From positions 2,561,501 through 2,625,500 of the forward strand of contig JAQGDQ010000003.1 in the NCBI GenBank assembly GCA_030141605.1: a DNA stretch of 64,000 nt, written 5' to 3'. Every line of letters starts with the position of its first letter. The stretch's first letter is position 1. The notes under the pieces are model-generated. The model was not told the DNA's origin and made no database searches. It was given only the letters and a program-made list of their open reading frames with translations. Shown here one piece after another: positions 35,814-49,400 of the stretch. Origin of the DNA: Tubiluchus corallicola. Its lineage: Eukaryota; Priapulida; Priapulimorpha; Priapulimorphida; Tubiluchidae. The translations under genes and the position numbers were made by a program.

Positions 35814-37553
35814 TAAAAAATGTATTAGAAAATTCATTGATAAGGGTAGGTGTCAACACCTGTGAAAAATATTGAAGGGCCTTGTATTTCTGTTATACCA
35901 TTTCTATAGTACCGAGATAATATCTGGTGCATCTATAACACGTGGACTTTTAAATTATTGGATTTTTTAATTATTTTTGCTTATCGAAACCACAACTCTG
36001 TTGCTTATTGATGTTTTAAATTTAGTGCACGATAAATTTTAAAATTTAATTTTGTCTGCTGATTCTTAGTTTTAATGACTTTTGTAATGTGTATTTTCAC
36101 AAATCTCTGCATATTCCATAACTTCCACGAGCCTATCTTTATCAAAAGTTTCAAATCGATGGTCTCTACAGTCTCTTCGTATGTTGTAATTAGAATGCTG
36201 CTCATAAATACAACAGAGACAATACATACAACATTTTGATTATTTTTCATTTATCTCAGCTTTTGTTTTGCTTAATTACTTTTATAAAAATGTTTTCGCC
36301 CAGTATATTCTTACTTATTGCAAAGAAAATTTAAGTCTATCTTTAAAACATCACTTTAGACACGTGCGTTTATAATAATGTTGAACATAATACACATCTT
36401 TTCTTATTAATCATTTAATTAAGATAAGTTACATGATTGTAGGAAATTTCATTGAGAAAACTCAATTATTACTTAAAAATGCCGCTGCTTGATTTATTTA
36501 GCAGTCTTATTTATTGCCCATCTGTCGAGGTCATGATGAAACTTGATTCCTTGGAGAAATGATTCACTGTATCTGGCAGTAGTGGTACTAGTCTGCATCA
36601 TATAATAATGTTTTAAGCAGGAATGAAAAAACAAGTCACATCATTTTTTAGTACTTTACAATTAAGTTTTCTTGAAGTTGTTGCTTTATCAAATTTAGAT
36701 CGACAAACACGGTTTTTCTTGTTTTCTCTTATGACATGAGCTAAGTTATTTAGTACTACAGAATATCAGCATTTTCATCGGATCATGAAAATTAACATAT
36801 TATCATCATTTTCAACTTTAAATGATGTCACCATAATCAAGAAGAAACAATATTTGCCATATTATATTATATCATATTATATATATACAATACACACAAA
36901 TATCAATAATTATATAAAATATACAACTGAACTGCCATTTAGAAAACATTGATATTTTGCCGTATACTTTCAAAGCATGTGAAATAATAATTGTAATTGG
37001 ATTGACACCAGAGCCGCTGTAGCAGATAATTTATTGGTCCAATTGATTGTTTCTACAATGCATTTTAATTTTACCATTACCTTCTACAGTCATATTGTGT
37101 CATGCATTGTTCAACCACAGTTTTCAGTGTCCTTCAGCATTTGCATGTTCTCTGCTTTGGAGAGGACTGTAGACTGCATATGCATTTGATTTTAATGAGT
37201 ATATCCCAGAAGAAAAAAAATAGTATCTCGCCTGTATAAAACATAAAGTAAATTGATTACCCTTCCTAAGAAGTGCTCAATTCTTATTAATAAATAATAA
37301 TATTTACGTGTATTTTCAAAATTTGACAAAACCATAAAATTCCTTGCAGACAATCCAAAAGTATAATCACAGTATTATATCAATTTTGTTTTGCTTATAT
37401 ATTCCATTGTTGTCATTCATTCTGCTGTGTATATACTGTATGGCAATAAATCTATATCTATGTCTGTAATTTTTTGTTACAGAAGAAAGAAAATACCAAA
37501 GCTAAAGCCTCACCATAGTTGTAAGACATTTTTAATAGTGTGGCATGGATGTA
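35814..37553. other. Convergent intergenic region between TRMT10A and the IQ-motif gene
   Basis: AT-rich, with AT runs at 36860-36930, and no gene recognised. It must hold the 3' ends of both flanking transcripts. On the minus strand an AATAAA (plus TTTATT, 37030-37035) lies about 520 nt past the IQ-gene stop. At 37440-37465 a GGCAATAAATCTATATCTAT stretch resembles the 3' tail of a non-LTR element but has no recognisable body. Confidence 0.45.
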
Positions 37554-40500
37554 TCACTGTTCTGGCTCTAAGACTTGTTGCTCTTGTGCTAAACGCTGTT
37601 GCTCCTCCATCTGCTTTTTCTGCTGTAGTAAATGTTTCCTTAATATATATCCTTTGTAATTTGCTTGAATTCTTGTTGCGGCTTCATTTAATGATACCTC
37701 ATCTGTCCCAAGTGGCTAAAATTGAATGAACTTCATTATAAGGCTAATCTGAATATTGAATAATAATTTAAATATTACATTATATGTGCATGATTATTAA
37801 TTCATGAGTTTGACAAGATTCATCTTCATGATTTCTACCTCGTTATGAATTTTTTCCTGATCTTACTTTGGCTGTGTATATTTAAACCCACATTTAAAAG
37901 ATGAACAAGTGAAGCTTTCAGAGAATTTAATTGGATTTATTCAGCACACTGTAAAGTTACCTCTTTTTTATAGTGGATAGGAGGAGGAGGTGGATGTTGA
38001 TGGTGTGTCAGTAGTTCATCAAGCAGTTTTTGAGAATCTGGATCGTGTTCTGCGTGCTCCATTAACTGCTGTATCAATCTGCGTTCCTCCTCTTCTAGTT
38101 CTTCTTCTGTTACACCTTCCATATGTTCAGGAAGAGGAGCAGACTTCTCTAATTCCTCCACTTCTCGATCTCCTTCTGATGATATGGATATTTCTGAATG
38201 TTCTTCTTTCTCAAATGCAGTACGTTGTTGCTCAGCTTCTTCATGTGGCATTGCTTGTTCTGACATAGGTGCTTCTGGAGGGTTTCCTTCACTGCTTTGT
38301 TGTGGGATTTCTTCTTGAGGCACTTCTTTGGCAGGTGTGGGTTCTTCAAGGACAGGCGATGGAAAATCGCCCGTATATTCATCAACAGGAATTTCCTCAG
38401 GAAGAGTAGTTCCTTCCTCTACAATAATTTCTGGTTCTGGTTCAACCAATATTTCTGCTTCTTCTCCTTGTATTAACTGTCCTCCACTTTGCATTTCACT
38501 CAAAATAGGCTCTGCCTCTGTAGGCTGTTCTTCATTTTTCATTTCTGCAATTTGAGGTTCAGTTATCTCTGCAACCTCTTGTCCCTGTTCTTGCGTATCT
38601 GTAGTAAGCTGTTCGGCTTCTGCCGGCTGCACAGGTTGTGGTTCTGGCAATGATTCTACAGGAGAAATGGTTTCTTCAGGCACTGAATCAGTAACCTGAG
38701 CATGCTCTTCTACTGGCATTGTTTCCAGTGGAGGTGGAACCAGAGGTGCCTGTGCTATTTCTTGCATCTCTGTTTGAATAATTTCAGGTTCCTTTTGTTC
38801 CTCAGCAGGTATTTCTTTATCAACAGTTTCTGTTTCTAATTGTAAGGGAGCCCCTTGCTCGGGAGAAGGAATGGTTTCATGTGAAGGTTGAGATACTTCC
38901 GTAGCAGTTTCTAGAACAGGCTCTGCCTGAGGTAGTGTTTGCTCCTCTGTAGCAGGTGCAAGTTTTTCTTCCACATCATGAGATTCTGAAGGCAAGTTTG
39001 TTATTGGTATTTCCGGTTGTTCAGCTGCTTCAACAGTGGTTGATTCCATTGCTTGCTCCATTTGCTGGGGGTCTTCTTTGTGAAATTCTGTTTTTATTTC
39101 CTCCCTCGTTTCACTAATTACAGTTTTATCACCCTCTTCAGTAGCACCCTTCATTTGTATAGATTCCTGGATTTGTTCTTCTGAAATGTCTTCTTGCTCA
39201 TCTGGTTGTGTGAAGTCAATCAGTGGAACTTCTTCAATGTTTTCATCACTTTGCAGGGGTTCCTTTATGTTAGTTGACAAAGGCACAGCAGTTTCTTCAA
39301 GTGGTGGAGGTGGTTCAGGAGCTTCTTGCTGTATTGTGGGTGATACTTCTGTAGGTGAAGCAACTGTTGGCACCATTTGGTCTTCAGCTACATCTTGCTT
39401 GGTGATCATCTATAAAATATCTGATTAATAGCACAAAAGCAAAAAATGTTTTTGGCATTTTGATGATTAATACTTTGTTTAACCTTATAATTACTTCTGT
39501 TATTCCATATGTGTAGCATTGATAACGTCGCCAATTGTCACTCAACCGTTCTGTCATTTCACAAGTTTTACTAAATGAAAGCATACCATATGGTAAGGTA
39601 GGTACTTTGTTAAGAAATTATTTACATGTTAAACCAATGTAAAAGACCAATGATTAATGGACTAATGGAATGAGAAACTATTTGGTTAAGGAAGTATTAG
39701 TGTATAAAGGCAGTAGGGATCGAAGTAGAGAATACTTAACTACGCTTTACATATTGTTTGGTGTCCTAACGACTGTGGGTAGAGCATCTACAAATCAAAA
39801 GTACTTATCACTAAGAAGTCCCAATACATCGACCTTGTATTGAAATGTACATTAATCATATTAAAAATGCCAATGATAGCTGCAATTGCAGTAAATTCAG
39901 TAAGTACACACTGAATGCATTATAGCTACTGCTGGTGTATTGGGAAAATTTCTAAGCAGTTTATAGAACTGTCAATTGTATTGTCACTACTGCGAGAGAA
40001 AAAATGCATGATGTAATGCATTAGATGTAAAAATGACTTAGATCATTATGCTGCAGGGACTGCTACATGTATATATTACCTGCTCCTCTACTTGTGCCTC
40101 AAGTTCTGCCTTCTTTTGTTGTACTGCTTCTTCAGTCTCCTCTTCTGGCGGCGCTGGTGGTGCATAATCAGGAACAGATTCGGAATCCTGTTTCTCAAGT
40201 GGCGTCTTCTCAACATTAGTTTCAGGTTCCAGTTCATTTTCCTCTGGCACATCTTCATCGATGTATGGTATTTCCTTGCGCTAAAAAGTAACACACTGCT
40301 GCAGTTAATTAATGTGTCACGGCCTCATGGATGTATTTGAAGAACCTCAAAATAACCTTAAACAGGAACAGTTTATCTTCCTGGCAAAGATGATCGAGAA
40401 ACTGTTTTTCTGGGACGTTGTTAAAATATTTTGAATGATTTTGAATCATTAACTTTTTGTGAATATACCCAAGACACTGCTGTATCTATTCATACTGGCA

Positions 40501-43500
40501 TATGAATCTGTAGCTATTTTTTGTAAACAGTAAATCGGTAAAAGTGATTCCACCTTTATTAATCTTAATATGTAAGAACATAGTATATAAAACGTTTTCA
40601 CTTTCAAGCAGCATTGTTGTCTTATCCTTTTAGAAAGGAAAACATCAGTATAAATACTTTAAATGACGTTTGTAGACTATGAAGCTATAGGGCATACGAG
40701 AAATTTCTGCATTGTGGGAACAAAGAACTGGTCAACGGGGATAACATGCTAAAAGTGATGGTTACAAAGGGTAACTGAGCTGTGTACATGTGGAGAATTG
40801 AAATGTCGTTCTTTAATGGCATAAATGCACTTTAAATTGTTTTGAGATTTACAAAATTTCAAAGCCTGTAACAGTCAAAAATTATAATTCGATAGAGATA
40901 GTTCTATTTACATTCCAACACATTCGTAAATTTCATCGCTTTGTTTTCCTGCAGCAAATATTTCTGTATTTCTGGTAATACTTATGGCATAACAAATAAA
41001 GAACAACACTTAGTAAAGTGCAATGTTTTGACTTTACTAAGAATCGGAGCTCTCAGCTAGTGGTCCTAATGTTTGACAGAAGTGAACAGATGGTGTAGCA
41101 TCGTACACCCTAAATCAAGTTGCTGATGCTTATGGCACACTAACTGGCGACAATAAATGTCACTTTCACGCCCGTGTCTGTTCAACTAACGTATGATTGC
41201 TTACTAAAAGGTTGTTTAAAATCAGTGTTTTCGCTTATCTTATAATAGTAAGTAGAATAAGTGCATTCTCGCCTTCGAATTATAGCTATATGCCGTTTTA
41301 AAGGCGAAGCTTTTATTATGGTTGAACGACAGCTAGCCAAATTCGTGTCGTTCACGCAAAATCAAAATTTCATACGATTAGCTGTTAACGTTTGTTTTGC
41401 TTCTTGTTCCCGCTCAATGCTTCGACTACACTGTAAAAAAGCTCCACAGGAAAATTGCAATGTACTTTTTAGGACAAAAACCAGTCTAAGGAGGGTGTTG
41501 TTTGTGTAACACAAAAGACAATGAAGCCATGCACACTGATTAGCACTACACTACCTTTGCAAGTGGTTACTACATTGTTTGGATTTAAATTAGACTATAA
41601 CAGGACGTCTAAAGTTAAAGAATTTAGCCTGGGTAGTAATTAATGAAATACATTTTTCTAGTAGAAATGCAGTGACAGCACTAAAATGCTGTTGTGCCCA
41701 CTTTACGCAGGTCACAGTCACACGCTACGCCAATCACAAGCATCAGTAAGAGCATCGTGCGCAATGGGAATCTTTAATCCTGTGTTTAATAAAAAACACT
41801 ATTATGTGTACCTTTTTAATGTTGTTTTAGCAAGCCCAGCACTGTATAAAGGCTAAACTGACACGTTATACGCATTATCAGGTTATCAAGCATACAACGT
41901 AAGCCCAGTAGTTCGTAAGCTTTAGTTGCTAGCTAAAATTAATAGAGACGTGTTATGAACAGGGTGCACGTCTAGATGATTGAAATCCCCATCCCTGGAG
42001 GAAATACCTACATCTGCACCTACCGGATTCAAGTTATCGCTGACTTCAACACCCGCTTGCAGTTGCTGGAAAAATAAACGAACAAATTCTTGTAAAACAG
42101 AAAAAAGACAGACTCTTAAATTAAATTAAACTCTTGTTATTATTGGTTTGCTGTACAGCTTTTCATTTCAAAATGTTGGTAATGGTTATAAGAAAAGGAA
42201 AAAGAAAAACATTTTAATATGGAACGAATTTTGAAGTAGAAACAATTGGTTAATGGAAGAAATAAATGAAAAAAAGCAAATAAAAACTCGTGTGTTCACT
42301 TTGCTTTTGTTTATTGTTTGCTTTTTGTTTATTGTTTGCTTGTTTGTTTATGTGTTTGTTTATTTGTTTTGTTTAAATGAAACAAGGTCGAATTAATCTA
42401 CAACCTTTGCTCCCTTGAGAAAAAAGAACGAAATGAGCTCAACTTAGTGACTTATATAAATCAAAAATCATCGGGAATAAATGTGAAAAAAGAAAAACGG
42501 TCTTAGTGGTAATGGTTGCGGCGGTAGTGGCGATGATGACAATCTCTTATAGTTAGAAAGCATTTTGGTAAACAGAAAAGAAAGCAGACAAATGTTACAG
42601 CTTCTCTTTTACGGCGGGGGGTCGTGGCTAAGATCCACGTTTTTTCAGGTGAGATGGATATTCTTAAGGGATATATGAACCAGGCCAAGTCGATCACGCC
42701 ATAAACACCAATTTGAGTACGCCTTGTCATTGAATGCTGGTTTCCAGTTTGCAGTGTGGGGAAATGTGAGAAAAGGAGCACTTACGTTACTATCTCTAAA
42801 AGAGTGTGCCACAAGTGGCTTGCTGACAATAAAACCTTAAATTTTTACTCCGTGTAACGCGGAGGTTTATCATTTTGTGAATTTTGTGACTCGTTGCTCT
42901 GAATTCTTAGTCACGCATGAAATATGGGTAATTGTTGTGAACTAGGCTGAGTCTGCCTTGCAACAGACACGCAGTCATACACTCAGTCAGATCTAATTTC
43001 ACTTTATAGGTATGCTGTATCAGAGGAGGTTTACTGTAAGCGCATTCCTCACATTCCGTGGTATTTCCCTTCCAGAAAGGAAACAAGCGAAATGTCTTTT
43101 TTGCGATAGTGTGAAAAAATGAGGCTGCTACTAACTTGCTCAAGAGAAATATAACTGAAAGTATAATATAACAGCTTTTAGTATACTATTTTTTCATAAT
43201 CATATGGAATTCATCATTAAATGTAATTGTAACGTGTACAAAAACGAATCACATGATTATTATCCACTAGTGTTAGTGATGTAGTGAGGCATTACGTAAA
43301 TTACAGTACAGTGTATTCATTTCCGTTTAGAGTGTAAAACCGCGTGGGCCTATACCCAAACATTTGCCGAAATAGCTGTTTATGATCGAAGCCAGTGCAC
43401 ACAGTGGTCTACTTGAGCGTCTATATGATGCCCTTAGTTTTTAATCATTTTATAATTTCCTAAGTTTATGCTATCATTGTCGAAAACAAGAATAAAATCT

Positions 43501-46500
43501 GGTATTATGTGGAGAACGGGGAATTTTCTTAGGTTCCTAGATCTCGGTTATTTCGTGTTTACTTCAGAAAAGGTGGGAGCGTCGATGTAGCAAGCTGAAT
43601 GTTTTATCTAAAATGCTGTTCTCGATAAAGGTTTATTATTAATATTTGTTGTTCACTTCTGTGTTCCTGTATATATTGTAAATAAAACTAATAAACAATG
43701 AATTAAAACATCACGATGTACCTATTCACATTCAATAACATAAACAATGAACTAAAACATCAGGATGTACTTTTTCACATTCAATAACATAGCACACCTA
43801 ACGGCATAACATACAATCTGTAAAATAAAATAAGATGTTAGTAAACGTCACGTCAAGTTTACAGTTTCAAAGTATCATTCTGGGATACCTAATCTAGACA
43901 CATTTAGTGTCTTTATTCTACAGGGAAAGCCGTATATACGAGGCTCCTATGCGTGGGGGGAACTTTACTTCCCTTTAACTACAGTCAGTTAAGAGATTGC
44001 TTTGCCTTAACGTGGGGAAAAACCTGCTACGCTAAGACATGTTTCTATTTACATACTAGAACTACAGGAGCAAAATAGAACTACAGAAGTAATTATATAC
44101 ATACGTTCTTAGGTACTTCCTACACTTATGTTATACAAGGCAAATATTAATTTGCTTAACTAGGAAATGAGCTTCCGACAATTATTGCAATACATTCGTT
44201 ATGGCTGTGTAAACGATGGCGTGGAAAATCCCGTGGTTTCTGTTACGAAATTTTGATGAATGAAAGGAATAGGCATACATTAACAGGTGTTGATGCGAAC
44301 GTCTCTTCAGTTTATTTCATTGATGACACCTAGTGCATTGCAGTACGAAATGTAAAAAAAAGTAAATTAATCTGCGGACTACATTATAAAGCATTGATTA
44401 ATCGTTGTCTTGCACAATTATTTAAGACCTTTACAACAGTCAACATGTACTAAAGAAACAAATACGTAAAAATAAACAAACAGATCAATAAAAAAGTGTG
44501 CGTATCCACTGCGCCCGCACTGGTCAGCAGGGACACAGACTTTTCCGTCCGTTTTCGCTAGAAAATTCTACAATTGCGCTTTGAATACATTTGAATGCGC
44601 GCCAAATCACTGTCTCCGCACAGAAAGCCAGGAAACCACACTGACGCGCAAAAGATCTGTCGTGTCAGAATTTTTCTGGTCAGAAACTGAGAGATTCGTT
44701 ACTCACAATGTACAGTGCCGAGGATAAGCAATGATTCTAGAACTAATTAAGGACAGCACTCACAGCAGATTTTTAGACATTTCTTTGTTGATTATTAATT
44801 CAGTTTGTGGTGAATTTTAGTTGTGTAATAATGTGTCCGTATTAACAGATCTATGTCGAAGATCTATTGAGATGGAAAGGCTACATTAAAATTATATAAC
44901 TAATAAAAATTAATAAGTAAAAATTCACGTTTTGCTTAATTTGTTGTAAAATATGTGTACTCGTTGGCTGTTCCGCATGTAAACTAACTTTACCGTGTAT
45001 TATTCCTATCACTTTACATGCGCAACATGTACATGAAAATTGAAACAACTGCTAATTAACCCTGATAACCAATATTTGGCGATATTGTGATTTTAAAATA
45101 AGGTAATCTAAGGAAAGTTAAGGTACCGTACAATTTAAAGTACTTAATACGCTCCACTGCACAAATTGTATTGCGAGTTGCTTTTCGTAATCGTTTTACA
45201 TAAATCCATTAGAATCTGGAAAGTATAGCTGAAGTGATTCGTAAGTAATTAATTAATACATTTCTTTTCATCCTATATGTGGAAATGTGGGAATATCTTA
45301 TGGAAATAAATGATAATATTAACCCGTTAGCTCTTTTTTGAATTCCTAATACCTTCTCTTAAGAACCCATTGGCAATTTTTAGGTTAAATTAGGTTAAGA
45401 AATGCAAACCATTTCTACAATCGTGGTCGCTTTTTGTGTTGCATACGTGGATGAAGTTTTTGCAACGGAAATGTGCGAACGGAAAAAAGCGGTTTCTGTA
45501 CGTGTCTGTGGTGGAGACTTATTGGATACGTAGGTTAAGTATGTACTTACGTCATCTTTCTTAGCTTGCGTTATCTCTTCCTCTCGAACTCCTTCTGAAA
45601 TTTAAGACACTACTTTAATGAGGACGTCATGTACAAAATATTATTCCGCCTTTTTTCAAAATCATCCGGTAAATGTTTTTACATTTAATGGCAACAGCCC
45701 AATAACAACATGCAAATAATTTTGCAGAGAACTACGTGCGCTTTGCTGTTTATTATCGTTCTCTACTGGCAATCTTCTGTTGAGAAATAAGGTTAAAAGC
45801 GGAAATGTAATTTAGTTCAAGAACAGCACACTAAAACAGGCTTTCCGTTAGTGTTGATGTTAAACTTTTCAACACCTCACATGTTTCTTGTTGCGCACGC
45901 TAAACTTGCATTTGTTATTCTCATTTTAACATAATTCACATTTCTAACTTTTCATATTAAATGTCTCATGTCCATCTACACACAATCTACGCACTTATGT
46001 TTCTTTAAAGGGACATAAATTTACAATGCTTATGTTCCTTGCCAATGGATGGGGCTATACTTATTCCATAATTTTGGCATGATACCAAAGTGTTTGAGTA
46101 GATGTACCGTCATTTACTAAAGTCACTCCTAAATTATACGGTGGAACGTAACGCGAATGAACGTTATTCCACATTATAGGTTTTTATTTAGGATAACTAT
46201 AGGCTTGTCTTTTTATCGATTCTTACGCATCATAATGTTGTTTATGATCCACTTCTTTCACGTAACGTCTACATTTTTCGGTCCCGATCGAGCAGAATTG
46301 CTAAAAATTCATTGAATCGGCAACTATAATAATTTTAGTAGACTGCGGCAAAAATAAACATTACAAGTAGGACATATTAAACGCAAACCATTTTGCCATC
46401 TTTTGGAGAAGAGAAAAACCACTGTGTGCTACAACCACTTTAAAAACATTAAAATTTCGTTTTTAGTTTTGGATCAAAATATCTGCATAAAGTAATTGCC

Positions 46501-48398
46501 AATATACTCTCAATTTCGACAAAATGTGGTTTTTAATATACGAACGCTGAAAATGTTCCACACGTTTTTGTGTGACAGTTAAACATCGACTTTTAGTATT
46601 TTGTCGGTTTAAACAAGTCATGGAATCACTGAAATTAGCGTTAGTGGATGGAGATTATTACGTAGATCCCATCGAGTTGAAGCGTACTAAGGAATACAAA
46701 CAAATGAACAACGCTGCGACTTGCAGCCAGTATCAATCCCTGTTAACTCTGGATATTCGATATTCCCGTGTAACGAGAATAAGATACTCACACAGTTGGC
46801 CAGTTTGATGAAAGTCCAGCTTGTGGCTTCAATATGCGTAACATTCTAGAGCTTTGTTCGCATAGCTAATGCTAATGTGCACCACATGTGCAAGGACGTT
46901 GAAATAGGCCAAGAACTTTGCGTTCTCCGAGTCCAGAAATAAAAGGCAAGATAGTTTGGCATCAAACCAATATGCCGATCGCTTAGGTAATTAAGTTACG
47001 TAGTTTACATTCAGGACCTAAATATGTATATAGCGTTGTAATTTTTAATGAAGCATAGTCTGCGTGTACACATAAAAATATGGACTACGTCGACTGCTAT
47101 AAATGCACGTATAGCGTACAAATACTACATATCCAACTAATAATTTAAAAAATTCGCACAAAATGAAGCTATTGATTAATAAGATACAAATTTTATTTCA
47201 CACCTTAATTGTCGCAGCGTGAGACTTTCGTATTTTAACCCGCACCCTTGAAAATCAATAACAGATCACCTGCTGTTTTAACTCTATTATGATTCATCAA
47301 AACGGTGTGTTAGTGTCAAGGTTTTCCCAGTCTCCAAGACTTATTAGTCACTCGCCGCATGTACAATCTCCACTTGCCCAGTGAGCATTTAAATAAGTGG
47401 ACATTTGAAGTGGACACCTTAAAAGTTACTGAACAGGCTTAAAACATTTGCAAGGACTGCCGCTTCCCCAACGAACAGGAAGTAGTTTTCTTATAATGTA
47501 GTCAAAATTTATAACCATATTCCTGCTTGTCTAAATAATAAATGTCATGGTACTGCAAGTGACTCAACTTTATGCTTGTAAAAGTTTTGCGGTAATTAGA
47601 CTTTAGAGTGGCAGTCTTTTTGTCTTTCAAATGTCATCTTTCAGTTGGTTTCCGGTCTCAATAGAGACACAAAAACTCGCTTCTTTTTCCTAGCCTTTCG
47701 GAAATAATCTTTTACGTTAACTGAACAAAACTAGCCAAATACATGTATCCGAAAAAATGCAAGATTAATTTAGACAGCAAAAATGTATGTAATCGTAATC
47801 ATAGGCTTGATTAAGATCAAAAAATAATCTCAGTTTTACAATTTGCAGGCTTCAACAATTACTGTTGTATATTTACACAAAACCAAGGACTTCTAAAACC
47901 AAACTGGGCGTAAATTGTGTACCTACACCCTCAAGCCATTGCATATTACAGATAAATGATAAAGGGTATAGTTTGTGTTACTAATTCAAGTATTACTAAT
48001 AGCTTTGAGTATTACGGCACAAACATACATTTCTGAAGTTCAGGAAGAAGCAACATTTATATAGAGGATAAAAATTTTTCAAAAATATAGAAATACAATT
48101 ACACGTATACGAGCATTAAATCTTACCATTTTAGTTATAGAGGTGCTTGATAAAACTAAGTTCTTTACAACTTCTTTGCAATCAATGTTACTTCAGTAAT
48201 ACTTACGCTGGCATAGTTACACTCGTTTGCATATTTTCTACGCAGCAGGCCAAATTGCTAATAAGCAATCATTATCGATATACATTCTTTGAATTTATTA
48301 CAACCAACATGACAAACTAATCATTTTTCAGTCGCCGACATGGTTTAGAAAATGTGGTTTTACTTACCTCTACAAAAGCTACTCCATATACCTCCCAT
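37554..48398 (-). CDS. Acidic Pro/Glu-rich IQ-motif protein with N-myristoylation signal (GAP-43/igloo-like), 6 exons
   Basis: Exons (minus): 48398-48368, 45594-45551, 42065-42024, 40280-40080, 39409-37961, 37715-37554; 1929 nt, 642 aa, phases close, every intron GT-AG. MGGIWSSFCR fits the N-myristoylation pattern (Gly2, small residue 3, Ser6), and Cys9 could be palmitoylated. Residues 11-106 carry an acidic, proline-bearing stretch (PDYAPPAPPEEETEEAVQQ). Residues 107-589, one exon, are low complexity: E, P, Q, T and S in irregular E-P-Q repeats, ending with a short EEELEEEERRLIQQLMEH helix and HHQHPPPPPIHYKKE. The last exon has EAATRIQANYKGYILRKH: an IQ calmodulin-binding site at 605-615 (I605, Q606, K610, G611, R615) and a Q/E helix. 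A lipid anchor, acidic body and AAT-IQ motif recall neuromodulin/GAP-43 and Drosophila igloo, but here the IQ is C-terminal, and the serine phosphorylated in GAP-43's IQ is replaced (IQANY). Sp17 and CABYR also pair an acidic body with an IQ motif but need an RIIa domain, which is absent. Function inferred: membrane-tethered calmodulin reservoir. Exact homology is uncertain. Confidence 0.8.
40881..48367. other. Large introns 1-3 of the IQ-motif gene
   Basis: The long introns contain no recognisable coding sequence beyond the small exons at 42065-42024 and 45594-45551. They hold a TTTG-rich low-complexity run at 42296-42375, a 49-bp tandem duplication at 43692-43789, and short chance frames (for example 41261-41509 and 46572-46808 plus; 42781-42503 minus). 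Confidence 0.6.
43692..43789. repeat. Tandem duplication, two 49-bp units, in an IQ-gene intron
   Basis: Units 43692-43740 and 43741-43789 both start TAAACAATGAA and end TTCACATTCAATAACA, with about four differences. It sits in intron 2 of the IQ-motif gene (between the exons at 45.6 and 42.1 kb). Confidence 0.9.
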
Positions 48399-49230
48399 CT
48401 TGGAGCACCTCGCGCAAAAGTATTATCTCTTTTTTCTTCCAGTAAGCACTGGCTCAGCACGTCATCGCTGCATGTGTCATGATAAAGATGAATTATTACA
48501 CTTGGGCTAGACTCTTTCTGTAATCATATGTCTGTAAGGAATCTAGAATCAGGGGTAATGCTACACGGTCTGGGAGGGTCTTACTCTGAGTACTCTCGCA
48601 CGGCGCTTGCTGTATACTATAAACAACGCGCTGGATTGAGGAAGGATAGGGTTTCTAGAGTGGGAGGGTCCACGACTAGATGTAGGAGAAGCTAAATATA
48701 CTTAGGTCAGACGCATGCCGATCATGCCCATTTATGGAGGATGACGTATGAGGATGATGAAGTCAGTTAGTCGGAAAGCTGCCACTGTTTGAAGAATCTT
48801 TGATGCTCAGGCTTCAACACCCTGTAGTTCAGCTACAGCGTCCATGTCTACGGATTCATTTAAGCCTAGTTCTTGAAGAAAGGGAGCAGCACACGCCAGT
48901 ATATGAAGTGTTTCAGAACTTCATTGGAGCGAATCGTCATCATCACCATCAATAATTTCCATAACTTTGCTATCACCTTACGCATAACTTGGCGAGATAA
49001 AAACCCCAACTCGCAATTTTAAATCCTTCTTTACAGGCAACTGCTTCTGTTGCTATTTTTGTTGTTACTACAGTTTCCAGTCCTCTTGTTGTTGTGCTGC
49101 TCTTGCTGCAGCTATTGATGCACTACCTAAATGATTACTGATTATGGTTGATGAAGGTGATTGCAATGACGATTATGAGTTGGCAGTTATGGTGCTGAAG
49201 GCATAAGTAATGCTGGTGATTGGTTACTAT

Positions 49231-49400
49231 ACCAGACGGGTTAGTCTAGTAGTAACGCGTCCGCTTTCCGTCTGGGAACTGGTGAGTTCGATGCTGCTGC
49301 CAGGTCATACCAAGGACTTTAAGAATGATACCTTCTGTTCCCTGTCTTTAGGGTATTTAGGGTAAAGATAGGGAATAAAAGTCTCTGCTACGTGGCTGTA
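49231..49400 (+). repeat. tRNA-derived SINE-like copy
   Basis: The head looks like a decayed tRNA gene with internal RNA polymerase III promoter: an A-box-like TTAGTCTAGTAGTAACG at 49241-49257 and a B-box-like GAGTTCGATGC at about 49284-49294, spaced as in tRNAs. The anticodon-stem region CCGCTTTCCGTCTGGG lies between them. No paired acceptor stem is seen, so it is not a functional tRNA. A body follows with GATACCTTCTGTTCCCTGTC, of the type seen in SINE central domains. The right end is estimated. Confidence 0.6.

Noticed and set aside
37990-39428. Several plus-strand frames (37990-38268, 38328-38555, 39186-39428)
   Set aside because: Antisense shadows of the long low-complexity IQ-gene exon; composition follows from the complement of its Glu/Pro codons.
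42503-42781. 92-codon minus-strand frame (MLLFSHFPTLQTGNQ)
   Set aside because: No recognisable motif and no splice signals joining it to the IQ gene; possibly part of an unidentified repeat.
46572-46808. 78-codon frame starting MTVKHRLLVFCRF
   Set aside because: No family similarity and no good splice context; lies in an IQ-gene intron.
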